Both the position numbers and the translations under genes were made by a program. Shown here one piece after another: positions 38,291 to 46,384 of a stretch of 64,000 bases of DNA; position 1 is the stretch's first letter, and every line of letters begins with the position of its first letter. Origin of the DNA: Cyanobium sp. M30B3 (GTDB lineage Bacteria > Cyanobacteriota > Cyanobacteriia > PCC-6307 > Cyanobiaceae); NCBI GenBank assembly GCA_018399015.1, contig CP073761.1, forward strand, positions 2,232,001-2,296,000. Reading direction: 5' to 3'. The notes under the pieces are model-generated. The model ran no database searches. It saw nothing but the letters and a program-made list of their open reading frames with translations, and had not been told where the DNA came from.

Positions 38291-39519
38291 CCGCCACCAC
38301 TGAAGCGTCCAGCTGCGGCCTGGGGCTCGGGCTTGCTACCAAATGCAGCTGGATCGAGCCGGGTGATCTCTCGTACAAGCCAAACGGGCATGTGCTGCTC
38401 ACCCCCGCCGAAAGAGATCTTGCCGGGCGGAAAGAAGGGCAGCACCGCCAGCAGAGCTTGGATCGCGCCTGACCGGCTCATATCTGCCACCCGCTGGGCC
38501 AACTGACGACGCAGGTTGCGGTCAGCGGGGCTGATCTCGCTGCGGGCAAAGCCACTCGCCAGCAGATTGCGATACAGCTCGCCAAAACGGCTGCGGTAAA
38601 GCGGCTCCAGCTGCTCAGTCCGTGCGTCCAGCCACACCTGAGCCAGCTGCCGCCTCAGCCCCGCCAGCTCGACGACAACCTCGGCGTCAGCCGGGTCGAT
38701 GACATGCAGGTTGATCAGGCCTGCCATCCGGTTGAGATAGGCCTCGTCCCGAATCAAGGCCAGGGCCGCCGCTCCCCGTGTGTTGCTCACCTGTAATGGC
38801 TTGGGCTGTGCTCGCCGCGGTTGGGCCTGGTTGAACAGACCGTCAGCCCGGCTGGAAGAACCCGTTCCGGATTCCAGCCCCATCCCCAGGCTGGGCGCCG
38901 GACCCAGGGCCTGGCCGGCGGCGGTCAACAGACCAGCCGGCTGACAGATCCGCTCCAGCAGGTCGGGATCGAACAAGCGGGCATAGTCCTCCTGCAGCCA
39001 GCGCGGCACCTGGCTGAGCGGGCTGTCGACCCGCATCCGCCCTGGCGGGAAGTAGGCGAACACCGCCAGCAGCACGTTGGCCGTCTCCGGCCGGTCGAAG
39101 GCCCGCATCAACCGCTGAGCCAGCTGGTCCCGCCAAGCCTGTTCCTGGGGCAGCAACGGCTCCTGGGCCAGCCGTCCCGCCAGCAGCTCCCGGTAGCACG
39201 CGCCGATGGCCGAGCGATAAAGGAGCTCGAGCTGGTCAACCGGCGCCAACAGCCAGAACTGGGAGAGGCTCTGGCGGGCAAGCCGCGCCTGGCGAAGGGA
39301 TGTGGGGCTGGGGTGATCAGCATGGGTGCGAATAATCGTCAGCAGCCGGGCCACTGTCCAGGGCATGACCCTCGGCTCACCCCAGAGTTGGGTGGGCGAC
39401 ACCTTCGGTTCCGCCACCAGAGAATCCTCGGGCAAAGGGACTTCCTCACCGACAGCCATTCCCTGCGCAGCATCAACTGCAGCAAAGCGGCGAAGCAAGC
39501 GGCTCAAGATCGACTTCAT
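38287..39519 (-). CDS. Unknown protein with an internal duplication (LYRS...FPPG motif)
   Basis: 410 residues from ATG 39519 (frame open to a TTG at 39588). Two similar ~105-residue segments lie at about 75-185 and 285-390. In each, QLELLYRS/QLEPLYRS, then CYRELLAG/LYRNLLAS, LLAVFAYFPPG/LLAVLPFFPPG and PRWLQEDYARLFDP/PVWLVREITRLDP occur in order. A Gly/Ser-rich linker lies between. The protein is soluble with no signal peptide. It faces the secretion operon and follows the TPR/GT9-like gene, so a role in cargo handling or glycan modification is possible. No known family recognised. Confidence 0.7.
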   Translation of the reverse strand: MKSILSRLLRRFAAVDAAQGMAVGEEVPLPEDSLVAEPKVSPTQLWGEPRVMPWTVARLLTIIRTHADHPSPTSLRQARLARQSLSQFWLLAPVDQLELLYRSAIGACYRELLAGRLAQEPLLPQEQAWRDQLAQRLMRAFDRPETANVLLAVFAYFPPGRMRVDSPLSQVPRWLQEDYARLFDPDLLERICQPAGLLTAAGQALGPAPSLGMGLESGTGSSSRADGLFNQAQPRRAQPKPLQVSNTRGAAALALIRDEAYLNRMAGLINLHVIDPADAEVVVELAGLRRQLAQVWLDARTEQLEPLYRSRFGELYRNLLASGFARSEISPADRNLRRQLAQRVADMSRSGAIQALLAVLPFFPPGKISFGGGEQHMPVWLVREITRLDPAAFGSKPEPQAAAGRFSGGG

Positions 39520-39584
39520 TGCGAGAGCCTGGGTTTCCCACGCCCCGATCGTAAGAGGAGCTTCACCGTCCGGCCTTTGCACCC

Positions 39585-40925
39585 TCAACGGCCCTCACCT
39601 CCCCGAACGCCCAGGGGAGACGTGCTCACGGGCAGCCCCTCCGCCGCCAGCACCGCCAGCACCGCTGCTACAACTGGCATCCAGCCCTCTCCCTCCCGCT
39701 GACGGAACAGCCGCAGGCTTGGATACCAGGGGCTGTCGTCGCGCTCCCGCAGCCAGCGCGGCGCAGCACTGAATGGCAACAGCAGCCAGCCGGGCCGCCT
39801 CATCGCCCCCACCAGGTGAGCCAGGGCAGTGTCCACCGTAATCACCAGGTCCAGGCCGGCCACCAGATCGGCGGTTGCGCCGAAGTCGGCCTCAACCGGC
39901 AGAGCCTCCACTCCCTGTTGCATCCAGGCCGCTGCCCAATCCCGATCCTGCCCGAACTGCAGCAGTACCGGCCGGCAGTCACGGGCGACCAGTCCCTCCA
40001 ACAGTGCCTCCAGGGCCGGCTGATCCAGACTGCGGCGCACATATTCCCGCGTGGTCACCGGCTGGCCGAGCTTGCGGCCCGCGGCCCACAGCACCCCCAC
40101 CCGCCGCTGGCCCAGTGGCGCACGCCAGTGGGGCGCCGCCAGCCAGCTGGCCGCCTTCGGCGACGGCGCCTCGTCCAACAACAGCGGCAGGCTGAGCAGC
40201 GAAACCTGCCTGCCCACCCAGGGAGAAGCGGGACCCTCCGCAGGCTTGGCGTGCACCTCAGGTCGTGGCTCCGGCCCGGTCAGGCCATGGCGAAGCAGGG
40301 GCACCAGGCAGGCCTCCACCTCCAAGCGCACAGGCGGTGCCTTCGGTCCGCGCCGAGCCAGCAGCGGCCCCAGCCAACGCAGGTGCTGAATCGTGTCCCC
40401 CAGACCCTGTTCACTCCAGACCAGCAGCGGCTGCTGCCAGCCCTCCGGCTCGCCACTCCAGGACGTGAGGGGATCCCGCCAGGCCTCCAGCCCTGCCATC
40501 TGCCAGCGCCGCTCCGCCATGGCGTAGCCCTCCGCATAGCGCTCGAGCCCGATCAACAGCTGGCTGTGGTTCCACGCCGATTCCGCTGAGTCCTCCAACT
40601 GGCGGCTGCGCAGAAAGGCCCGATCGGCCGCTTCAAACTGCTGAAGATCGGTGAGAGCGTTGCCCAGACCCCGATAGAGCAGCGGCTCATTTGGCGCCAG
40701 CAAAAGGGCCTGGCGCAGGGCAGCCAGAGCCTGGCGCGGCTGATCGGTGATCCAGAGGGCATTAGCCCAATTGGCCAGCAACCGATGGCAGCTCGGCTCG
40801 GCCACCGCCAGCTCGCCCAGCCGAACGGCCTCCTCTCGCCATGATCTCAATGGGTCCAAGACGTCTAGCCCTTGAAGCGCGGGAGGGGCGCTCTCAATGG
40901 TGCTCCAGCACACCATCGAGAGCAT
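39585..40925 (-). CDS. TPR glycosyltransferase (GT9/GT41-like)
   Basis: 446 residues from ATG 40925 (ATG 40916 and GTG 40937 are close alternatives). TPR helices span about residues 30-160 (CHRLLANWANALWITDQPRQ, LLYRGLGNALTDLQQFEAAD). A transferase domain follows with PLLVWSEQGLGDTIQHLRWL, VGVLWAAGRKLGQPVTTREY and LVITVDTALAHLVGAM, the motif set of cyanobacterial TPR/GT9-like enzymes. Proteins of this type often sit beside type I secretion genes and may glycosylate exported proteins. The next gene downstream on the same strand begins about 65 bases further on, so they may be co-transcribed. Confidence 0.85.
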   Translation of the reverse strand: MLSMVCWSTIESAPPALQGLDVLDPLRSWREEAVRLGELAVAEPSCHRLLANWANALWITDQPRQALAALRQALLLAPNEPLLYRGLGNALTDLQQFEAADRAFLRSRQLEDSAESAWNHSQLLIGLERYAEGYAMAERRWQMAGLEAWRDPLTSWSGEPEGWQQPLLVWSEQGLGDTIQHLRWLGPLLARRGPKAPPVRLEVEACLVPLLRHGLTGPEPRPEVHAKPAEGPASPWVGRQVSLLSLPLLLDEAPSPKAASWLAAPHWRAPLGQRRVGVLWAAGRKLGQPVTTREYVRRSLDQPALEALLEGLVARDCRPVLLQFGQDRDWAAAWMQQGVEALPVEADFGATADLVAGLDLVITVDTALAHLVGAMRRPGWLLLPFSAAPRWLRERDDSPWYPSLRLFRQREGEGWMPVVAAVLAVLAAEGLPVSTSPLGVRGGEGR

Positions 40926-41050
40926 TCGCCAACGCACGCGGCAGCCCTATGCAAGCAAATCGGCACAGCAGGGGCCGTGCACGCCGGTCTTCGTGCTAAG
41001 ATTTAAGGGAAGAAATGATTTTCTGATTCGCGAGCAATTTAAACTTAGCT

Positions 41051-41767
41051 ATGTCGACAGAATCTACTTCAGCATTTACTTCGTTTCAGTATGAGCTAGC
41101 GGACCAACCTTCCGAGCTCAATACTCAAGATTCGTCTTACGAAGAACCAATCGGATTTTTCAATTTAGCTGCATCTCCAGCAATTGACAGCCCTGGCATC
41201 AGCGAAGATCCGTTTATAGCTGCAACTTCAAGTTCCGAATTTGTTTCAGGCGATACCGTATACGACGACCAAGGCTCTACACTTATTGATGAAGATTTAT
41301 TGCTCATTGGAAGTACTGAAAGCGCATCAACAGGTTATTCAAGTGACGACGATAGCGAGTTGATCATCGCCAGCGATTCGCCTGACATATCTAGCAATTC
41401 TACAGAAGAAACAAATATTCTCTTGATCGAAAGCGATCTAATTGGCAATCTTGTCAGCAGCGGAGATGGTGATGATTTGGTCGAATTCCTTGGCAACGTC
41501 AGTGGCTCGGTGGTTGAGCTTGGCGCAGGCATGGACACGGCTGTTTTCTATGGAGATATCACTGACACAATGATTGATCTCGGCAGCGACAACGAGCGCG
41601 ACGAGCTGCGCATCGTTGATACCTCGGCTAATCTTGATGGCCTCGTGATAGAGGGAGCAGGCGTCGAGGACGTTCTGTTTATTGGCTCTTCCGAGTACAG
41701 CTACCAAGGCGATTACACCTGGCAAAACATCAATGATCCTGGCGATGAGCGCTTGTTCGGCAATTGA
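41051..41767 (+). CDS. Acidic, AT-rich RTX-like protein, candidate type I cargo
   Basis: 238 residues, very acidic, Ser/Thr-rich, without Cys or a signal peptide. Residues 138-186 hold degenerate RTX-like turns: GDGDDLVEF (about 138-146), GAGMDTAVF (about 158-166) and GSDNERDEL (about 178-186). The end (DYTWQNINDPGDERLFGN) could serve as a C-terminal export signal. The gene is markedly AT-rich against its GC-rich neighbours, and its leader (TAAGAT near 40997, then an AT-rich stretch) suggests its own promoter. It lies 2.8 kb from the type I exporter. Cargo status is inference. Confidence 0.65.
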   Translation: MSTESTSAFTSFQYELADQPSELNTQDSSYEEPIGFFNLAASPAIDSPGISEDPFIAATSSSEFVSGDTVYDDQGSTLIDEDLLLIGSTESASTGYSSDDDSELIIASDSPDISSNSTEETNILLIESDLIGNLVSSGDGDDLVEFLGNVSGSVVELGAGMDTAVFYGDITDTMIDLGSDNERDELRIVDTSANLDGLVIEGAGVEDVLFIGSSEYSYQGDYTWQNINDPGDERLFGN

Positions 41768-41814
41768 TTCGGACCTGAGTCCTGATTTCAGGATGGATTT
41801 GATTCCGCTATTCT

Positions 41815-42798
41815 TTGGATCGCACTGAGGCCAGACTTCAGGCCATCCGCGCTGCCCTCAGGGCAAAAGACCAGCATTCGGCCCGTCTCCTGCTCCTGCA
41901 GTGGTTGCGTGATTTTACTTCGGGTCTTGACGCACGCCCTCCGCGCCACCAACTGCGCGAACCTGAGCTGTGGACGGCCCTTGTGGAGCACGCCCGCGCC
42001 AGTGGCGACCGTTCCCTGATCGAGAGCTATTGGCAACTGCTCGACCGCCTCGCCGCCCCGGCTCCACCGAGCGGTGGCCTGCCTGCACTGCCGCTGCTGG
42101 GCATACCGATCCTGAACCGGTCCGACCTGCTGGAGCGGCTGCTTCACAGCCTCGACTGCCCAGTGGAGATCTTGGCGATCGTGGACAACAGCCCCAATGG
42201 CGACGGAAGCCTCGCTGGTCAGCTAGATCTGATCCGCCAGAAAGGCCATCCCTTGGTGCACACCATCCTGATCGCTCGCCCCTTCTGCAATCTGGGCGTT
42301 GCCGCCAGCTGGAATCTGATCCTGAGCAGCTTCCCTGATGCAGCCTGCGCCCTGCTCGCCAACAACGACGTGCGCTTCGCCCCCGGCGTGCTGGCCACAG
42401 CCTTGGAGCGGATCGATGCCGGCCAAGCCCAGTTCCTCCCGCTGCTGCCGAATCCCCACGCTTTTGCCGCTTTCCTGCTCACCTGCCGCTGCTGGGATCA
42501 ACTCGGCCTGTTCGATCCAGGCTTTCACCCGGCCTACTGCGAGGATCTCGACTACCGCGACAGGCTCCAGCATTCCGCCAGCGTGACCCAGCTGGATGGC
42601 AGCTTTGCCCATACCGCCATGACAGCCTGCAACCCTGCCCACAGCGCCACCATCAAGGCCAGTGCAGACCTTGAAGCCCACAACAGGATGAGCTACCCCC
42701 TCAATCAACTCTGGTATCTCAGCGAGCGCCGGTTGCACCGCGATCCACGCGGCTGCTGGAGAAGGCTCTGGCTGGCCCAATGGAACGACGCGCCATGA
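41815..42798 (+). CDS. GT2-type glycosyltransferase
   Basis: 327 residues from TTG 41815; no ATG fits. After a helical N terminus (about 70 residues), a GT-A pattern is visible: LPLLGIPILNRSDLLERLLH, EILAIVDNSPNGDGSLAG, FCNLGVAASWNLILSS, ACALLANNDVRFAPGVL (the NND metal position) and FHPAYCEDLDYRDRLQH. This is a GT2-like enzyme of the surface-glycan type. It closes the accessory region; its stop is overlapped by an ATGA that could start the small membrane gene downstream. Acceptor and donor are unknown. Confidence 0.8.
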   Translation: MDRTEARLQAIRAALRAKDQHSARLLLLQWLRDFTSGLDARPPRHQLREPELWTALVEHARASGDRSLIESYWQLLDRLAAPAPPSGGLPALPLLGIPILNRSDLLERLLHSLDCPVEILAIVDNSPNGDGSLAGQLDLIRQKGHPLVHTILIARPFCNLGVAASWNLILSSFPDAACALLANNDVRFAPGVLATALERIDAGQAQFLPLLPNPHAFAAFLLTCRCWDQLGLFDPGFHPAYCEDLDYRDRLQHSASVTQLDGSFAHTAMTACNPAHSATIKASADLEAHNRMSYPLNQLWYLSERRLHRDPRGCWRRLWLAQWNDAP

Positions 42799-42886
42799 GC
42801 CAGCCGATCCCCCAGGCAAGTCCGGCAGCTCCCCTCGGCGCAGCTCCGCCAGCGGTCTGGGCCGCAACCTGGGCGCAGGTGCTCTG

Positions 42887-43072
42887 GTGATCGCCGTAGT
42901 GGTAGGCATCCAGCTGGGGAGCATCCCCTGGCGCTACCGGCGCCAGATCTGGAAGCTGCAAGGGTTTCTTCTGGGGGGCCTGGTGGGTTACGTGGTGGGG
43001 AGGATGAGCGGAGCCGCCCCAGACGATCAGACGCGTCGAGGCGACCGGCCGCCTTTGCTGCCGGATCGCTGA
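42887..43072 (+). CDS. Small membrane protein, possibly frameshifted at its start
   Basis: 61 residues from GTG 42887, with two short hydrophobic segments around IPWRYRRQIWKLQGFLLGGL and VGYVVGR. The reading frame stays open upstream with family-like residues (SASGLGRNLGAGALV) back to about 42794, without a start codon. The ATG that overlaps the preceding gene (42795) is in another frame, ending at a TGA after 31 codons. One extra C in the C5 run at 42809-42813 would join them into a protein of about 92 residues. The start as written is therefore uncertain. Confidence 0.6.
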   Translation: MIAVVVGIQLGSIPWRYRRQIWKLQGFLLGGLVGYVVGRMSGAAPDDQTRRGDRPPLLPDR

Positions 43073-43113
43073 GCAGCCACAGACCTCTGCCTACCGGTCG
43101 GAGATCAGTCAAG

Positions 43114-43617
43114 ATGATGACTGTGGCAGCACCCGCGATGGATCCTTTCGCCATGGCACCAAAATCCTCCGGATCTGGTGTCAGCTCCGGATCCCTGCCC
43201 CACCTCCCCGATTGGGTGGCCTGGTTCCAGGTGGCTCTCAGCGCCCTGCTCGCCATACTCTTCCTGGTGATGGTGAGCAAGGCCCGTCACCAGGGCGTCC
43301 GACTCCAGGAACTGCAGGACAGGGTGCAAGGCTTGGAGAATACCCGCGCCCTTGAGCGCACCACCGGCCTGGAAGAGCAGTTGCGCACCACGGTGGAGCG
43401 CCTGCAGGAAGTGGAGCGCAGCACCGCTCGCATCCAAGTGCTCAGTGCGGACAACGAAGCGCTTCGGGCCGAGCTTTCCCAGCTGCGGCGCAGCACCAGC
43501 GCCCGCCCGGATGCGGCACCTGCCCAGGAGCGCCCCGCCGTAAGTCCCTCACAGGCTGAGTCGGGATCCGCCGTCCCCTCTCCCGCAGCACCGCTGCAGC
43601 CACCACCTCCGCCCTGA
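43114..43617 (+). CDS. Membrane-anchored coiled-coil protein
   Basis: 167 residues. One hydrophobic helix near residues 35-55 (WFQVALSALLAILFLVMVSK) is followed by a long heptad-like coiled coil (about 60-125: LQDRVQGLENTRALERTTGL to IQVLSADNEALRAELSQLRR). A Pro/Ala/Ser-rich C terminus completes it. It probably spans the membrane once, with the coiled coil in the cytosol or periplasm. The function is unknown. A second ATG three bases downstream of 43114 would shorten it by one residue. Confidence 0.7.
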   Translation: MMTVAAPAMDPFAMAPKSSGSGVSSGSLPHLPDWVAWFQVALSALLAILFLVMVSKARHQGVRLQELQDRVQGLENTRALERTTGLEEQLRTTVERLQEVERSTARIQVLSADNEALRAELSQLRRSTSARPDAAPAQERPAVSPSQAESGSAVPSPAAPLQPPPPP

Positions 43618-43695
43618 TCCGCCGCCCTGATCCTCTGAAGCGAAACCAGCCGCTCCTCTCAGGTGTCAGCCGTTGGCTGGGAGCAGCAAAGGGAT

Positions 43696-44544
43696 CTAGC
43701 CCTTCACAGCGTCGCCTGAGGCGCTAGGCAGGATGTAGCGCTGCAGGCCCACGAACAACACAAGCACTGGCAGGATCGAGATCACCGATCCTGCCGCCAC
43801 CAGACGCCAGTCGAGCGAGAAGCTGCTGGCGAGCTGCTGCAGGCCCAGGGGCAGGGTGTAGAGCTCCGGTTCATCGAGGATCACCAGCGGCCAGAGGAAG
43901 TCGCTCCAGGTGCCGATGAACACGAACATCGCCAGGGTGATCAGATCGGCCCGGGCCGCCGGGATCATCACGTTCCACCACTCCCCCACCGGGCTGCAGC
44001 CGTCGCTGCGGGCCGCCTCCTCCAGCTCCACCGGCACCCCCAGGAAGCTCTGGCGCAGCAGGAAGATGCCAAACGCCGTGGCCGCCTGGGGAATGATCAG
44101 CGCCCACAGCGTGTTGCGCAGGCCGATCTGCACCATCAGCAGGTAGAGCGGGATCATCACCACCTGAAAGGGGATCAGGATCGTGGCCACCACCAGGGCC
44201 AGCACCAACCCCCGGCCGGCGAAGCGCATCCGCGCCAGCGGGTAGGCCGCCAGCGAGCAGAACAGCAGGTTGGCAAGCACCGCCAGGCCGCTCACGATCG
44301 CGCTGTTGCGCAGGTAGAGCCCCATCGGCTGATCGGCGAACAACCGGCCGTAGGCCTCCAGGCTGGGCTGGGCCGGCAGCAGCGCCGGCGGACTGGTGAA
44401 GATGTCTTCGGCGGGGCCCTTGAGCGAGGTGCTCACCAGCCAGAGCAGCGGCAGCAGCATCGCCAGGGCCGCCAAGAGCAGCAGCCCCAGCTGCAGGGCC
44501 GCCGCCAGGGGCGAGCGGCGTTGGCCGGCGGTGGGTTCGGCCAT
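43696..44544 (-). CDS. Carbohydrate ABC transporter permease (MalG type), orphan
   Basis: 282 residues with six predicted helices. The inner-face EAA loop EEAARSDGCSPVGEWWNVMI near 180-200 contacts the ATPase. TLPLGLQQLASSF follows, as in MalG/UgpE-type sugar permeases. Its ATG overlaps the leuA stop (TAATG at 44544-44546), so it is expressed from the leuA transcript. No second permease, ATPase or binding protein lies beside it, so partners must be elsewhere. Glucosylglycerol or sugar uptake is possible; the substrate is unproven. Confidence 0.87.
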   Translation of the reverse strand: MAEPTAGQRRSPLAAALQLGLLLLAALAMLLPLLWLVSTSLKGPAEDIFTSPPALLPAQPSLEAYGRLFADQPMGLYLRNSAIVSGLAVLANLLFCSLAAYPLARMRFAGRGLVLALVVATILIPFQVVMIPLYLLMVQIGLRNTLWALIIPQAATAFGIFLLRQSFLGVPVELEEAARSDGCSPVGEWWNVMIPAARADLITLAMFVFIGTWSDFLWPLVILDEPELYTLPLGLQQLASSFSLDWRLVAAGSVISILPVLVLFVGLQRYILPSASGDAVKG

Positions 44545-46187
44545 TACACGCGCGGCCGCTCGGCCAGGGGCAGGTCGCCCACCACCGGCAGCGGCGCCTT
44601 CTGGGGGTGCAGGGGCACGCTGCGGTTGCCGGCGATCAGCCGGTTGAGGGCGTTCACAAACGCCTGGGCAGCGGCCACCACGATGTCGGTGTCGGCGGCG
44701 TGGCCGGAATAGAGCACACCGTTCTGGCGCAACCGGATCGTCACCTCACCCATGGCGTCGATGCCCTCTGTCACCGATTTCACCGAGAACTCCACCAGCT
44801 CGTTGGGCACCTGGGCCAGGCGGTTGAGCGCCTGACAAACCGCATCCACCGGCCCGGTGCCGATCGCCGCCTCGCTGAGCTCGGCGCCGTCGGCGTTGGT
44901 GAGGGTCACGGTGGCGGTGGGCTGCAGGCCGGTGCCGCAGCTCACCTGCACGCTCTTGAGCGTGTAGCTGCCATCGCCCTGCTGCTGCACCTGCTCGCTC
45001 ACGATCGCCTCCAGGTCGCGGTCGCTGATCTCGCGCTTGCGGTCGGCCAGCTCCTTGAAGCGGGCGAAGGCGTCGTCGAGGTCGTCGCGGCTGAGCTCGT
45101 AGCCGAGCTCCTCGAGGCGGGCGCGGAAAGCGCTGCGGCCGGAGAGTTTGCCCAGGGAGATGCGGTTGTCGGCCAGACCGACGGTGCGGGCATCGATGAT
45201 CTCGTAGGTGAGCCGGTGCTTGAGCACGCCGTCCTGGTGGATGCCCGATTCATGGGCGAAGGCGTTGGCGCCCACGATCGCCTTGTTGGGCTGCACCGCC
45301 ATGCCGGTGAGGTTGCTCACCAGCCGCGAGGTCTTGGTGATCTCCTCGGTGCGCACGCCGGTGAGCGGCGCGGTGGAGTCGGCCGGCCGGCCTAGGAAGG
45401 GGTTGAAATAGCTGCGGCGCACGTGCAGCGCCATCACCAGCTCCTCGAGCGAGGCGTTGCCGGCCCGCTCGCCGATGCCATTGATCGTGCACTCGAGCTG
45501 GCGGGCGCCGTTCTTCACCGCCTCCAGGAAGTTGGCCACCGCCAGGCCCAGGTCGTTGTGGCCGTGCACCGAGATCACGGCCTGGTCGATGTTGGGCACG
45601 TGGGCGTTGATGCCGGCGATCAGCTCGCCGAATTCGGCGGGCGTGGCATAGCCCACCGTGTCGGGGATGTTGATCGTGGTGGCGCCGGCCCGGATCGCTG
45701 CCTCGATCACCTCATACATGAACGCGGGATCGGAGCGGCCGGCGTCCTCGCAGGAGAACTCCACGTCGTCGACAAGGGAGCGGGCGTAGTCGACCATTTC
45801 GGCGGTGATCGCCAGCACCTCGGCGCGGCTCTTGCGCAGCTTGTGCTCCAGGTGGATGTCGCTGGTGGCGATGAACGTGTGGATGCGTTTGTGGGCGGCC
45901 GGGGCGACGGCATCGGCGCAGGCCTTGATGTCGCCGCTAGCGGCCCGGGCCAGGCCGCAGATGGTGGGTCCGTCGGGGGTGCCCACGCTGTCGGCGATGC
46001 GCTGCACGGCGTTGAAATCGCCCGGGCTGGCGAAGGGGAAGCCGGCCTCGATGATGTCCACCCCCAGACGGGCCAGCTGCTGGGCGATCGCCAGCTTCTC
46101 CTCCAGGTTGAGGCTGGCGCCGGGCGACTGCTCGCCGTCGCGCAAGGTGGTGTCGAAGATCAACACCCGGCCGGGGTCGCGGGCCAT
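44544..46187 (-). CDS. leuA: 2-isopropylmalate synthase
   Basis: 547 residues. [20 protein letters not shown] near the N terminus, [40 protein letters not shown] (metal His-x-His) and [19 protein letters not shown] are LeuA signatures. The C-terminal ~150 residues form the regulatory LeuA dimer domain ([19 protein letters not shown]). It condenses 2-oxoisovalerate with acetyl-CoA, the first step of leucine synthesis, and the family is feedback-inhibited by leucine. AAGGAG at 46195-46200 (minus strand) is seven bases before the ATG. Confidence 0.97.
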   Translation of the reverse strand: MARDPGRVLIFDTTLRDGEQSPGASLNLEEKLAIAQQLARLGVDIIEAGFPFASPGDFNAVQRIADSVGTPDGPTICGLARAASGDIKACADAVAPAAHKRIHTFIATSDIHLEHKLRKSRAEVLAITAEMVDYARSLVDDVEFSCEDAGRSDPAFMYEVIEAAIRAGATTINIPDTVGYATPAEFGELIAGINAHVPNIDQAVISVHGHNDLGLAVANFLEAVKNGARQLECTINGIGERAGNASLEELVMALHVRRSYFNPFLGRPADSTAPLTGVRTEEITKTSRLVSNLTGMAVQPNKAIVGANAFAHESGIHQDGVLKHRLTYEIIDARTVGLADNRISLGKLSGRSAFRARLEELGYELSRDDLDDAFARFKELADRKREISDRDLEAIVSEQVQQQGDGSYTLKSVQVSCGTGLQPTATVTLTNADGAELSEAAIGTGPVDAVCQALNRLAQVPNELVEFSVKSVTEGIDAMGEVTIRLRQNGVLYSGHAADTDIVVAAAQAFVNALNRLIAGNRSVPLHPQKAPLPVVGDLPLAERPRV

Positions 46188-46194
46188 CGCAGGG

Positions 46195-46232
46195 CTCCTT
46201 ATGCGGAATTGCTATGAGTTAGTCCCATTGTA
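46195..46232 (-). promoter_or_regulatory. leuA leader: ribosome site and likely -10
   Basis: On the minus strand TACAAT (46232-46227) fits a -10 element and AAGGAG (46200-46195) a ribosome site. The distance between them gives a leader of about 30-35 bases. No -35 hexamer is evident 17 bases upstream. Confidence 0.5.
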
Positions 46233-46268
46233 AGCGGCGGGGCGGGCGGCCGGTCCTGCCCTGCCCCC

Positions 46269-46311
46269 GCCCCTGCACAGCCCAAGCCTGGAGCCCGGGC
46301 TGTGCAGGGGC
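46269..46311. promoter_or_regulatory. Perfect 15-base inverted repeat in the leuA/GH57 divergent region
   Basis: GCCCCTGCACAGCCC at 46269-46283 and its exact reverse complement at 46297-46311 are separated by 13 bases. The right arm ends three bases before TAGAAT (46314-46319), a likely -10 for the GH57 gene at 46385, so the arms would cover its -35 region. No T run follows and neither gene ends here, so it is more like an operator or leader hairpin than a terminator. Confidence 0.6.
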
Positions 46312-46384
46312 CATAGAATGGATCTAGTGGAGCCTGCCGATTGCCCAACCTGGCGCGCCACAGTCCAAGCCCCGGGGGCCGCTG

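Noticed and set aside
44607-45395. Plus-strand frame antisense to leuA
   Set aside because: It is Val/Gly/His-rich shadow sequence; leuA is certain on the minus strand.
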